From NCBI GenBank assembly GCA_017963805.1, contig JAGCTE010000064.1, forward strand, positions 1-36,556: a stretch of DNA of 36,556 nt, given 5' to 3'. The first letter of the stretch is position 1. The number at the start of each line of letters is the position of its first letter. Position numbers and translations under genes: made by a program. This DNA is from a bacterium (GTDB taxonomy: Bacteria > Auribacterota > UBA3054). The notes below the pieces were generated by a model. That model saw only the letters and a program-made list of their open reading frames with translations, did not search any database and was not told the DNA's origin. Shown here in pieces: positions 7,433-17,380 of the stretch.

Positions 7433-8656
7433 ATGAACAAAGAACTTCTTCTCATCGCCGATTTCGGCGCCCACAACAACCAGAAAGTCGCCAAACAGGC
7501 CAGAGCCGCGCGCGTTTACTGCGAAGTTTTGCCCATAGAAAAGATCGACCCCGGATTAAAGCCCAAAGCCATCGTGGCGATAGGCGACGACGAGAGCGAA
7601 TACGACCTTTCCGTCCTTAAGCCCTTCGGCGTCCCCGTCCTCGAAAAGGGCAACCTTAAAACGAACGAAGAGGTTCTCGCCTTCATAAGATCCTGCGGCT
7701 TCAAGCAGGACTGGACCGTGGAAGCCTTCATCGACAACGCCGTCGAAGAAATCAAGAAGACCGTCGGCGGCAAGAAAGTCCTTTGCGCCCTCTCGGGCGG
7801 CGTCGACAGCTCCGTTTGCGCCGCGCTGGTGCACCGCGCCGTCGGCGACCAGCTTACCTGCGTCTTCGTCGACCACGGCCTCATGCGCAAGAACGAGCCG
7901 GAATCAATAGAGAAGATCTTCAAGGAGACCTTCAGGATGAACCTCATCATGATCGACGCCAAGGAACGTTTCCTGACCAAGCTGGCCGGCGTCGACGACC
8001 CCGAAAAGAAACGCAAGATCATAGGCGAGGAATTCATCCGTGTCTTCGAGGAAGAGTCCGCCAAACTCGGCAAAATGGACTTCCTCCTCCAGGGCACCAT
8101 CTACCCCGACATCATCGAGAGCTACTCCAAGAAAGGTATGGTGAAATCGCACCACAACGTGGGCGGGCTTCCCGAGGATGTCGACTTTGAGCTCCTGGAG
8201 CCCCTGAAATGGCTCTTCAAGGACGAAGTGAGATCTGTCGGCACGGCCCTCGGCCTCCCCGACGAGCAGGTCTGGCGCCAGCCCTTCCCGGGCCCCGGAC
8301 TCGGCGTTAGAGTGGTCGGCGCCATAACAAGGGAAAAACTGGCGGCGGTCCGCGAGGCGGACGCCATCTGGCGCGAAGAAATTAAGAACGCCGGGCTCGA
8401 CAAACAGATCTGGCAGTACTTCGCGGTCTGCCCGGGCTTCAAGTCTACCGGCGTGAAAGACGGCCGCCGCACGTTCGCGGAAGCCATCTGCCTGAGAGCG
8501 ATCTTATCAAGCGACGCCATGAGCGCGGAAGTCGCGCAGATCCCCTACGATCTGCTCCGCAAAGTGGCGGTCCGCGTAGTGGCCGAGGTCCCCGGCGTGA
8601 ACAGAGTGCTTTACGACATCACGCCGAAACCGCCGTCAACTATCGAATTTGAATAA
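7433..8656 (+). CDS. guaA: GMP synthetase with truncated, non-catalytic glutaminase domain
   Basis: GMP synthetase aminates XMP to GMP using ATP. This protein has 407 residues against the usual 510-525. The ATP-pyrophosphatase domain is intact (SGGVDSS at 121-127, [10 protein letters not shown] at 221-230, SHHNVGGLP at 239-247), as is the dimerisation domain up to the typical end PPSTIEFE. The N-terminal glutaminase domain is reduced to about 85 residues. Its first strand (IADFG) and the segment FGVPVL remain, but where the family continues with the nucleophile (G-[IV]-C-Y-G-M) this one reads [10 protein letters not shown] and passes straight into the linker before the ATP domain. The His-x-Glu pair is gone too. 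The remaining enzyme should need free ammonia or a separate glutaminase subunit. The ATG at 7433 lacks a Shine-Dalgarno sequence; an upstream in-frame TTG at 7373 would add sequence unlike the family. Confidence 0.92.
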   Translation: MNKELLLIADFGAHNNQKVAKQARAARVYCEVLPIEKIDPGLKPKAIVAIGDDESEYDLSVLKPFGVPVLEKGNLKTNEEVLAFIRSCGFKQDWTVEAFIDNAVEEIKKTVGGKKVLCALSGGVDSSVCAALVHRAVGDQLTCVFVDHGLMRKNEPESIEKIFKETFRMNLIMIDAKERFLTKLAGVDDPEKKRKIIGEEFIRVFEEESAKLGKMDFLLQGTIYPDIIESYSKKGMVKSHHNVGGLPEDVDFELLEPLKWLFKDEVRSVGTALGLPDEQVWRQPFPGPGLGVRVVGAITREKLAAVREADAIWREEIKNAGLDKQIWQYFAVCPGFKSTGVKDGRRTFAEAICLRAILSSDAMSAEVAQIPYDLLRKVAVRVVAEVPGVNRVLYDITPKPPSTIEFE

Positions 8657-8667
8657 TCTCCCTCTTC

Positions 8668-8739
8668 GCCAAATTGGCGTATATCCCTTGGCAAACAGGC
8701 TTCGCTAAGTTTGCTTACGGGATACACGCCACATTTGGC
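8668..8739. repeat. Long imperfect inverted repeat, about 20-bp arms
   Basis: The left arm at 8668-8687 (GCCAAATTGGCGTATATCCC) is almost the reverse complement of 8719-8739, with one bulge and one mismatch. Inside it a second pair, GCAAAC (8691-8696) with GTTTGC (8709-8714), extends the structure towards a small loop. It starts 12 bases after the guaA stop and has no T-run. It may protect the 3' end of the guaA mRNA, or be an intergenic repeat unit; no second copy is seen in this window. Confidence 0.6.
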
Positions 8740-8780
8740 TCAGAGCGCGTTCATCGCAAATTCTCGCGGAGCGAAAAAGA

Positions 8781-8866
8781 AGAACGCACCCCCAAGCGAA
8801 CTCACGGAGGACGCAAATCAAGGCAATGCACGCGTAGTCCGTGAGCGGGGGGTGCGTTCTTTTTTT
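8781..8866 (+). terminator. Nested hairpin with T-run, likely guaA terminator
   Basis: AGAACGCACCCCC (8781-8793) pairs perfectly with GGGGGTGCGTTCT (8848-8860), and seven Ts run from 8860 to 8866. A second inner pair, CTCACGGA (8801-8808) with TCCGTGAG (8838-8845), makes a two-tier stem around a 29-base loop. It is much larger than a usual intrinsic terminator. An A-rich run just left of the stem could let it work in both directions. It isolates hydE from guaA transcription. Confidence 0.7.
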
Positions 8867-8887
8867 CGCGCAGCGAACAGCGTTTTC

Positions 8888-8896
8888 TGCTACAAT
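8888..8896 (+). promoter_or_regulatory. Extended -10 promoter of hydE
   Basis: TGCTACAAT ends at 8896. The predicted transcript start is 8903-8904, at or one base before the chosen ATG (8904). The upstream ATG at 8895 lies inside the hexamer and so would not be in the mRNA. Confidence 0.55.
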
Positions 8897-8903
8897 GGAA
8901 TCG

Positions 8904-9962
8904 ATGGATATCAAAGCGATTATCGATGAACTAAAAGCGGGGCGCAGCATCTCGGACGCTGAGCTCACGGCGCTTCTTACAACGGAAGACGCAGATGCTG
9001 TCGCATACCTTGCCGCCTGCGCCAGGGAAGTCCGCGAGAAGATCTACGGCAAGGCCGTGTATATCCGAGGCCTCATCGAGTTCACGAACTATTGCAAAAA
9101 CGGCTGCTATTACTGCGGCATCAATTGCGGGAATATTAAGGCCGACCGCTACCGCCTTAGCGATGAGGAAATATTGGGTTGCGTAAAAGAGGGATATGAA
9201 CTCGGTTTCCGAACTTTCGTTCTGCAGGGCGGCGAAGATCCTTTTTACACCGACGACAAGATCATTCATTTGATCCGTGAGATAAAGGCGATGCATCCCG
9301 ATTGCGCCGTGACGCTTTCCATCGGAGAAAAGAGCGAAGCGAGCTACCGCGCTTTCTTTGAAGCGGGCGCCGATCGCTATCTCCTCCGCCACGAGACCGC
9401 CTCGCCCGAGCATTACGCGAAACTGCATCCCGCCAACCTCTCTTGGGAAAACCGCATGAACTGCCTTAAAACGCTACGCGAAATAGGCTTTCAGGTCGGC
9501 TGCGGCATGATGGTCGGTTCGCCTTTCCAAACGCTAGAAAACATTATCGCGGACCTTCGTTACATTGCGGAATTCAAACCCGACATGTGCGGCATCGGTC
9601 CTTTTATTCCCCATAAAGACACGATCTTCAAAGACGAACTCCAGGGCGGACTGCTTCTTACGCTGAAGCTTCTTTCCATCATCCGCCTTCTGCTGCCGGA
9701 CGTTCTGCTTCCGGCCACTACCGCGCTCGGCACGATCGATCCCGAGGGCCGCGAAAAAGGCCTGAGGCACGGGGCGAACGTTGTTATGCCGAACCTGTCG
9801 CCGGTAAGCGTTCGCGACAAATACGCGATCTACGATGGGAAGATCTGCACTGGCAGCGAATCGGCGGAATGCATCAAGTGTCTTTCCGCCCGGGTAGCCT
9901 GCGCGGGCTACGAGATCGTAGTCGACCGCGGAGACCATAAGAAAATGTTTGACGCTGTATGA
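8904..9962 (+). CDS. hydE: [FeFe] hydrogenase H-cluster maturation radical SAM enzyme HydE
   Basis: The 352-residue radical SAM protein has the cluster motif CKNGCYYC at 64-71 (C64, C68, C71) within the family-typical stretch RGLIEFTNYCKNGCYYCG. It is followed by LGFRTFVLQGGEDP, RHETASPEHY and GCGMMVGSPFQT, all strongly HydE-like. The enzyme helps build the diiron subcluster of [FeFe] hydrogenase together with HydF and HydG, neither of which is in this window. Length fits the family. I chose the ATG at 8904 from the promoter position; in-frame codons upstream (ATG 8895 and beyond) run into the terminator hairpin and look non-coding. BioB- or PylB-like enzymes are relatives, but the internal motifs favour HydE. 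Confidence 0.9.
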   Translation: MDIKAIIDELKAGRSISDAELTALLTTEDADAVAYLAACAREVREKIYGKAVYIRGLIEFTNYCKNGCYYCGINCGNIKADRYRLSDEEILGCVKEGYELGFRTFVLQGGEDPFYTDDKIIHLIREIKAMHPDCAVTLSIGEKSEASYRAFFEAGADRYLLRHETASPEHYAKLHPANLSWENRMNCLKTLREIGFQVGCGMMVGSPFQTLENIIADLRYIAEFKPDMCGIGPFIPHKDTIFKDELQGGLLLTLKLLSIIRLLLPDVLLPATTALGTIDPEGREKGLRHGANVVMPNLSPVSVRDKYAIYDGKICTGSESAECIKCLSARVACAGYEIVVDRGDHKKMFDAV

Positions 9963-9994
9963 GCAAGGAGATCGAAGCGATATCTTTAATCCAC

Positions 9995-10894
9995 TTACTC
10001 TTCCGTCTGCTTAGGTGGCAAAATATCCGGCAAAGCAGTTATAAGTTTCTGTCGCTCATTTATTGCCATAGCGAAAATAGTAAGGCGTTCCTCGTTTGAC
10101 GGCTGCCTTACCGCCAAATTCGTCAAGGCATAGTAATATTCAACGGCTGTCTGAGGGTATTTGGCGTCTATAAGCGTGGCGATCAGAGGCAAGGCCCTGG
10201 ACAACATCTTTTCCGAACCGGATCTGTTATTGTCTAACCACTCGCAGGCTCTCATCATCTTGGCCACAGGTTTGTCTTTGGAAGTTAATATTGCTGCCAG
10301 AAGGAGCTCTTCATGCTTTGTTCCGCCGGTTTTGGTATATTCCTTGATAAAGCCGTCCAACTCCCCACATTCCTTGGGAGATTCTTTCGCAAGGTCAATA
10401 AGCGGTAGGATCAAAAGATAATCTTTCGGATCGTAAAGAGCCGCTTCTTTTGCGACTTCCGCCGCATTCTTATAGCCTTTCAGACCGCTGTAACGTTTTC
10501 TCAACATCTGATAAAGCTGCTTGTAAGCTGTATATCTTTTGCCTTTCGCTCTTTCTCTATATTTGTCTAATAATGTTGTGGCTTCTTCGGCATCAGATAA
10601 TCCGTTATAATAAAGTTCCATGGCGTCCAATATGAGAGGCAGATCTTCTCCGTCTTTCATACTTACTGCCTTATCTTTTGTCTCTTCCCTTACTTTTCCT
10701 ATAAGCTTTATGGCTTTCTCCTTTTCACCGCTTTTTGCCAGCATTTCTATTTCCTGCAAGCTCATTCTGAGAGCATCGTTGCTTACGATATTCTCCGCAA
10801 CCAGCCATACGCCTCCGGAAATAGTCAGCGCTTCTGCAAAATTAGTATGCATTACAAATATAAAAACCAATATAAGCATCATTTTTATTTTCAT
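9995..10894 (-). CDS. Secreted helical protein of unknown function
   Basis: The protein has 299 residues: a signal peptide (hydrophobic 4-20, likely cleavage near residues 22-23) and then almost entirely helix-forming sequence with repeated Lys/Glu/Leu patterns resembling TPR-like solenoid units. No catalytic motif is recognisable. The ATG has GGAG about 10 bases upstream and overlaps the stop of the preceding gene by four bases (ATGA). It is the last of four secreted orphans in an AT-richer block, and converges on hydE 32 bp away with no obvious terminator between them. I do not recognise the family. Confidence 0.72.
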   Translation of the reverse strand: MKIKMMLILVFIFVMHTNFAEALTISGGVWLVAENIVSNDALRMSLQEIEMLAKSGEKEKAIKLIGKVREETKDKAVSMKDGEDLPLILDAMELYYNGLSDAEEATTLLDKYRERAKGKRYTAYKQLYQMLRKRYSGLKGYKNAAEVAKEAALYDPKDYLLILPLIDLAKESPKECGELDGFIKEYTKTGGTKHEELLLAAILTSKDKPVAKMMRACEWLDNNRSGSEKMLSRALPLIATLIDAKYPQTAVEYYYALTNLAVRQPSNEERLTIFAMAINERQKLITALPDILPPKQTEE

Positions 10895-12150
10895 TCCTCT
10901 TTCTCCTTTTCTTGCAATTTGCGAGAATCATATTTTTTATATTCCGCATCCTGTGGCGGTTTGAAAAAATTATTATTCAAGACCCTATTAGTCATAATGC
11001 TCTGCGGCAGCTGCTCGCAAGATGGCCATTTTATCGTGAGAGCGTCATAGAGGTCATCGAATTCCACTACGGAATTCTCGTTAGTCAAGGCTGATACTAT
11101 GGCGTTGTGCGTGTCGATATACTCAAGTCTGTTAGTCGCGCACCAATTCCACAGTTCCGTTTTGTCATAGCGGTAATTCATGGACCTTACGATTTCCGAC
11201 ACGTTGTAATGCGTGCTTGCAGCCGCTACCTCCTGCAAATGCCGCACGCAGTTAGTATAATCGCGCAAAGCGACGCAATAACGTGCCGCGTCATAATGCC
11301 TCATGGCTAAAACGGTGTCTCTATCCAAACTCGGCACATCTATGCTAGTCAAAGCTAACGCTGCTCTGTGGTCTCCCAAACAGGCCGCCTCTTGAGCTCC
11401 GTCTATATATGCGTAGGAAATATAGGTGAGACAGGTCGGATGTTTCGGCACTTTTATAAAATGTTCCAGCGCCTCTCTGGATACCTCGTCATATTCTTCC
11501 CTAGTCTTAAAATCTGTCCTCTTTGTAAGGCTTCTTCCCAGAAAATAATGCGCCGCGCCGCGAACGAAGCCGTCCTTGTTTTCCGGAAGAAGAAAAAAAG
11601 CCATGACAGTCACGGCTTTTTCGTAATTTCCGTTCCAATACAGCTTTTCAGCCAGCCAATAAAGTTTCCAAGGAATGCTTGATATGCCCAGCAAATCTCG
11701 ATATCTGACAACATCATTCAAACTGTCGCCAGAATCAGCCAACCTCTTCTGAAACTCTTCCAAAAGTCCCAATGACTTGATTGCCTTTTCCACTCCCAGA
11801 CCGTACGTTCCTCCCTGAGCATATCCCTTTCCCCAAGCGTTGCGTACAGAGGAAGCTATTTCTCCGTATCCCAAATCGGAAGGCGCCTGCCATCTATAGC
11901 ATTTCTCAAAAACGGCTCCATCGACCAATTTGTTGCTTATCTCTTCCTCCGCCCAAGCTAACCACCTGGCTCTGCCGTTGTAGAAACTATTACTTAACGA
12001 TTCATAAGAGAGTTCAATTCCTTCTTTTGTTTCCAAAGGGCTTCCCAAAAAGAAGTCCTTCATATACTCAAAAGAATAATGACCTACATTTTCGCCGCTT
12101 GACAAAAAAGCGTACAAAAAGACTAGCAGTATAAGTAATCTACTCTGCAC
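10891..12150 (-). CDS. Secreted TPR-like protein of unknown function
   Basis: The protein has 419 residues and starts with a short hydrophobic signal segment (3-18). The rest alternates aromatic/Ala-rich helices, for example LYWLAEKLYWNGNYEKAV and a later AAHYFLGRSL segment, that resemble TPR or Sel1-like repeats. The C-terminus is strongly charged. The start is a GTG at 12150 inside the end of the upstream gene (11-bp overlap); no good Shine-Dalgarno is seen, so translation may be coupled. No enzymatic motif is visible. It belongs to the four-gene secreted cassette and probably works with its neighbours outside the cytoplasm. Confidence 0.72.
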   Translation of the reverse strand: MQSRLLILLVFLYAFLSSGENVGHYSFEYMKDFFLGSPLETKEGIELSYESLSNSFYNGRARWLAWAEEEISNKLVDGAVFEKCYRWQAPSDLGYGEIASSVRNAWGKGYAQGGTYGLGVEKAIKSLGLLEEFQKRLADSGDSLNDVVRYRDLLGISSIPWKLYWLAEKLYWNGNYEKAVTVMAFFLLPENKDGFVRGAAHYFLGRSLTKRTDFKTREEYDEVSREALEHFIKVPKHPTCLTYISYAYIDGAQEAACLGDHRAALALTSIDVPSLDRDTVLAMRHYDAARYCVALRDYTNCVRHLQEVAAASTHYNVSEIVRSMNYRYDKTELWNWCATNRLEYIDTHNAIVSALTNENSVVEFDDLYDALTIKWPSCEQLPQSIMTNRVLNNNFFKPPQDAEYKKYDSRKLQEKEKEE

Positions 12151-13423
12151 TTGGAGTCAAAAACCTTGGATTGTAATTGGTGATATTCCGGTCGATCGAC
12201 AAAACGATCTTGTCATCGACTTCCAAGACATCGTCAGGAAGTTTGTAATACCAATATTTAGGAACCGTTGGATGGTTGGTGTAGAAGCATTTCAATTGAT
12301 CAGCGTATATCTTCATAAATCCGCGCCAAGCATCGCAAGTTCTTACAGTCATATATCCTGGAATATTAGGGTATAAGATTCCTTCAAATTCGTTCACATA
12401 ATTTGTGTCCGTGATCCTTAATTTAGCTGCTTCCAGTCCTTCGCAGGCAGGCAATTCGTATTGGCTGCCGTTCTGCTGATACCAGGCCAGATAATTCATG
12501 TTGGTGATTCCGCCTATTTCCAATTTTTCGGCCAGAGATTCCAGTACCGGTCCAAGTGTATTGTCTCCCCCTTGTATGGCGTCTTTAACGATCGGCAAAA
12601 GCGTAATTCCCATGCAGGCGATCTCATCAGCCAGCTGCTTCAAAACCGTCGGCCTAGGATTAGCTCTTGTCTGTTCATATCGCCAGCAAGCATAGAAATC
12701 ATTCCAGATGTTCGTGGCGTATTTCCTGCCGTCATACCACCAATAATAGTGGAAGTCGTATTGAGAAGGTTTTCTGCTCTGCGCTGTGGTTGCATTTCGG
12801 CTCGCCATCGACATCATTTTCCAATCACCAGATGTTTTTAATTTGAAATCATCGCATATATAACCGCCGATTGTCTCGTACAATTCAACAGCCTCTTCCT
12901 TTATTGATTCCCCATTATAGTTAAAAGCTATAGGTTCTGAATCGCCTTCATACCAGTTGCGATAAGCTTTAACAGTCTCATTCGTCCCAAACGATCCTTC
13001 CTCCAGTATTTGGAACAGTAAAGGGATTAATGTTGACGGGGGTATTGCTTTAAGATACGCATCCGCTGCCTCCGCCTCTTGTGTAAGCGTATTTATCCTT
13101 GCTTCCCAATAAGCGTTTGTTCTTTCTGATGAAGTTGGTTGGCCAGCTATTGCCAACGCGATGTCGTTGGATGAAAATCCATTCGCTAACAATAGTTTGT
13201 ATATGGCATTGGTTATTCCCTCCGCTATAACTATATTTGCCATATTTGTTTCGTCAAAACCGTCATAAACAGTGTTTAAACTATACGATGATACAGGTGG
13301 AGACGTATCATATACCGTTGGCTTTTTGGCTGCGATTCTTATTTTGTTCATTACTTCTTGTCTAAGCTCAGTGCCTAAACAACAGATACATGTTAAAACG
13401 CATAATGCTATTAGTTTTTTCAT
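12140..13423 (-). CDS. Secreted Trp/Tyr-rich protein of unknown function
   Basis: The protein has 427 residues. The N-terminus MKKLIALCVLTCICCLG is a signal peptide containing four cysteines; it lacks a clean lipoprotein box. The body is rich in Asn, Thr, Tyr and Trp, including YYWWYDGRKYATNIW, and shows no motif I can name. The ATG lies three bases after the stop of the preceding gene and is served by GAAGGAAA. Its 3' end overlaps the next gene by 11 bp. Composition (many Asn, Thr and aromatic residues) suits an extracellular protein in an AT-richer gene block. Function unknown. Confidence 0.72.
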   Translation of the reverse strand: MKKLIALCVLTCICCLGTELRQEVMNKIRIAAKKPTVYDTSPPVSSYSLNTVYDGFDETNMANIVIAEGITNAIYKLLLANGFSSNDIALAIAGQPTSSERTNAYWEARINTLTQEAEAADAYLKAIPPSTLIPLLFQILEEGSFGTNETVKAYRNWYEGDSEPIAFNYNGESIKEEAVELYETIGGYICDDFKLKTSGDWKMMSMASRNATTAQSRKPSQYDFHYYWWYDGRKYATNIWNDFYACWRYEQTRANPRPTVLKQLADEIACMGITLLPIVKDAIQGGDNTLGPVLESLAEKLEIGGITNMNYLAWYQQNGSQYELPACEGLEAAKLRITDTNYVNEFEGILYPNIPGYMTVRTCDAWRGFMKIYADQLKCFYTNHPTVPKYWYYKLPDDVLEVDDKIVLSIDRNITNYNPRFLTPSAE

Positions 13424-13426
13424 GGT

Positions 13427-15448
13427 TCATTTTCCTTCAAATTTGAAAGACATATATTTTTGTCCGTATACGGATGACTCCCCGCAAATTTGTTCTTCGC
13501 GATGGATAATAGCCTCCCAGTCGCCACATTTGCTAGCGAAAATATACCACCCAGGCGGCATATCCTTTTCTTCAACTTTTTCTTTGCCTTCTAGTGTCGA
13601 TGCGCGTCTCGCCGCATGAAAACCAGTGTAGAATGTTACTATTCTGTTTATATCATTTTGGCTGCACCATGTTAACTTTTTATTGTTCTTTTTCCAAACA
13701 TCGGAAGTAAAAAAGGCGTTAACGTCATTAAACCAGTCAAACTCATTAGTGCCATTAGAATTGAAATCATTCATCGTTAAGTAATAAGTCCAATGCGAAT
13801 TGTTGTTTGGAACAATATAATAGCGAGAATAAAAGCTTACCGCGTTTGCTTTGAAACATCCAGTATATCCAGAAATCCCAAAGCCTACTTTTATTTTTTC
13901 CACACAACCCTTAAATTCAGGGTTTTTATTTTTGAAGTAGGTTACTAGTCTGGCGATCTGATATTTTATTTTACTATTTGAAGAAAATAACAACCTAAAT
14001 CTATCGTTCTCATCATCAGCGTCAGTAGGCGGAGATATTCTTTCATGACCTATATCTTCAACCCTAAATGGATAAGGATATTTTGGATCAATATCCATAT
14101 TGTTTCTTATTTCATACTTGTTTGTATACGAAACATCTTTAAATGTTGTTAGATACGGATCAACTGAGAACGCTATGCAATTGTATGTTGGATTTTCCGG
14201 TCTTATGACGCACCATTCGCAATCAACCAGGTTTTCAAACCATCCATTAATTCTCTTTCTTGTTTCAAGATCAGGCTGAGTGGTCTCATCGCCAACAGAA
14301 CAAGTTTTATACTTTAGCGTTTTGGTGATTTTCCCAAAAGTAATCGTCAGCGTTTCATCTGAATTGTATTTTATTCCTTCAACGTATATTGTTTGTCCAT
14401 TAATGCTACTAACCGGCCAGCTTTTGGTTATAGATTTATCATTATTACCACCGCCCTGTAAAAAATCATTTTGGCTTCTATATTGACTTCTCCAAAGCCT
14501 TAGTCCTGACGGTGTCGTTATCGTAATCGGTTTGTCCAAATCATCAACTGTAAATTCGCCTTGAACAATTATGTTTATCTTTAATTCGCACAGATCATCG
14601 TCCAGTCCTCTTTTTGTGAATTCTTCTTGATCAAAATCACATTTATTATTTTCGTCATCGTCATCGATGTTGTAGTGGATATAAACCTGATGATTATCGT
14701 CCGCCGTGCTTCTGTCGTGTTCTATTATTCTTTTCCATCGTCCAAAAACATTGCGAATTGCGTTAGTTCCGCTATAGTCCCATCTTTTCGCAGTCATTGC
14801 ATATGTGTTAACATGTATCTCTGTTTGCGCTTTAAGAGGAATATCGCCAGCCTCTATATCGCAGTAGAGAGTAACATTCTGCCCGTCTGCTCTATCGAAA
14901 ATTGTTGTGAAGGTTTCAGAGTTGTTTCCGCTGCCTTGCGATTCTCCTTTGCGCCATTCGTATATGACACTTGGATTTGGGTTCCCTTCAATTGAGACCC
15001 AAGCCGTATATGTTTCTTCTATCCCGTCAAGCACTTCTGTGTTGCCATTTATTCCATAGGTTAATCTTGGACACTTCCAGGTCACATTTAAATGAGCGCT
15101 TTCGCTTTTTCTCTGATTACCATCCATATAGTACGTTTTGCACAAAATTGTTACCATCAGTTCGCCCTCACTAGTGGATGGGGCGCTTGTGAACTCGATA
15201 GTTGCATGCTTTCCTTGCGGAGTGCCTACAAAATTCGCATAAGGCGTGGATACGCTGATATCCCACTCATATTCCCCCGTCGAGGTAGCTCCAGTCAATT
15301 CCGCGGTGTATCCGCCGGAAGGGCGAATAATAGTGTCTGTGAACATTGTTGTCCCTTGTATATCCAGCTTTATCGGAACATTGGCAAAGCAGAATGAAGT
15401 TAACCCTATGACTAGGACTACGCCGATAATTATTTTTAGTTTTGACAT
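13427..15448 (-). CDS. Large secreted protein with Ig-like N-terminus and possible Cys/His C-terminal domain
   Basis: The protein has 673 residues. A signal peptide (cleavage likely after FCFA, about residue 22) is followed by two or three beta-rich segments (about 25-220) that look like Ig-like or PKD-like domains. A middle part is rich in Asp/Asn. The C-terminal region has NPTYNCIAFS near residue 420, HAARR near 610 and CGDWEAIIHRE with a final SVYGQKY. This spacing of YNCIA, HAAR, a W/SK/G segment, IxH and YG resembles the small DUF7689-type domain, interrupted here by a large insert; that assignment is from memory and tentative. A Cys/His catalytic site would be a guess. First gene of the secreted cassette; no Shine-Dalgarno is seen at the ATG. 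Confidence 0.72.
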   Translation of the reverse strand: MSKLKIIIGVVLVIGLTSFCFANVPIKLDIQGTTMFTDTIIRPSGGYTAELTGATSTGEYEWDISVSTPYANFVGTPQGKHATIEFTSAPSTSEGELMVTILCKTYYMDGNQRKSESAHLNVTWKCPRLTYGINGNTEVLDGIEETYTAWVSIEGNPNPSVIYEWRKGESQGSGNNSETFTTIFDRADGQNVTLYCDIEAGDIPLKAQTEIHVNTYAMTAKRWDYSGTNAIRNVFGRWKRIIEHDRSTADDNHQVYIHYNIDDDDENNKCDFDQEEFTKRGLDDDLCELKINIIVQGEFTVDDLDKPITITTPSGLRLWRSQYRSQNDFLQGGGNNDKSITKSWPVSSINGQTIYVEGIKYNSDETLTITFGKITKTLKYKTCSVGDETTQPDLETRKRINGWFENLVDCEWCVIRPENPTYNCIAFSVDPYLTTFKDVSYTNKYEIRNNMDIDPKYPYPFRVEDIGHERISPPTDADDENDRFRLLFSSNSKIKYQIARLVTYFKNKNPEFKGCVEKIKVGFGISGYTGCFKANAVSFYSRYYIVPNNNSHWTYYLTMNDFNSNGTNEFDWFNDVNAFFTSDVWKKNNKKLTWCSQNDINRIVTFYTGFHAARRASTLEGKEKVEEKDMPPGWYIFASKCGDWEAIIHREEQICGESSVYGQKYMSFKFEGK

Positions 15449-15750
15449 TGTTTGATTTTATTTCTGGCTAGAAAATAGTAGGTTTAAAAAACTGTAGGCT
15501 TCGCCCCCTAAACAAAACCAGGCGCTTTAAATATTTAACGCCATCAATTTACTATAACTTTGGCAAAAATCAAGGGACGGTTTTAATTTTCTTGTTTTAT
15601 TCTCGCGAATTGTGATATGTTCGATTAATTGTGTCAGCAGTGCTGACACTTTTTATCTATATCAGCGATTAAATGAATAAGGCTGAAACTTTACACGACG
15701 TTATTATAACTTGATAAGCAATTCTCTGTAGTGCTGTTTCTATCGCCTAT
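15449..15750. other. AT-rich gene-free stretch between pgi and the secreted cassette
   Basis: No coding sequence is supported. It must hold the promoter of the four-gene cassette. Candidates on the minus strand are a perfect TATAAT near 15701-15706 without a good -35, and TTGATT-16-TAAATT near 15545-15572. It also contains the 19-bp palindrome at 15631-15649 and a weaker repeat around GGCGCTTTAAATATTTAACG (15522-15541). No clear pgi terminator reads leftwards. Confidence 0.5.
15631..15649. promoter_or_regulatory. Perfect 19-bp palindrome, operator or hairpin
   Basis: GTGTCAGCA, one central base, then TGCTGACAC form a perfect inverted repeat. On the plus strand five Ts follow (15650-15654), as in a terminator, yet no plus-strand gene lies upstream. 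For minus-strand transcription (pgi, cassette) no T-run follows. An operator for the secreted cassette is the more likely reading. Confidence 0.45.
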
Positions 15751-17373
<1,623 letters not shown>

Positions 17374-17380
17374 TTAATGA

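Larger units (their letters stand above)
8657..8903. other. Gene-free stretch between guaA and hydE with two large hairpins
   Basis: No credible coding sequence is seen. The stretch holds a long imperfect hairpin (8668-8739), a nested terminator-like hairpin (8781-8866) and the hydE promoter (8888-8896), each listed separately. Confidence 0.7.

Noticed and set aside
8705-8968. 87-codon minus-strand frame between guaA and hydE
   Set aside because: It crosses both the terminator hairpin and the hydE start; no ribosome site and no recognisable protein.
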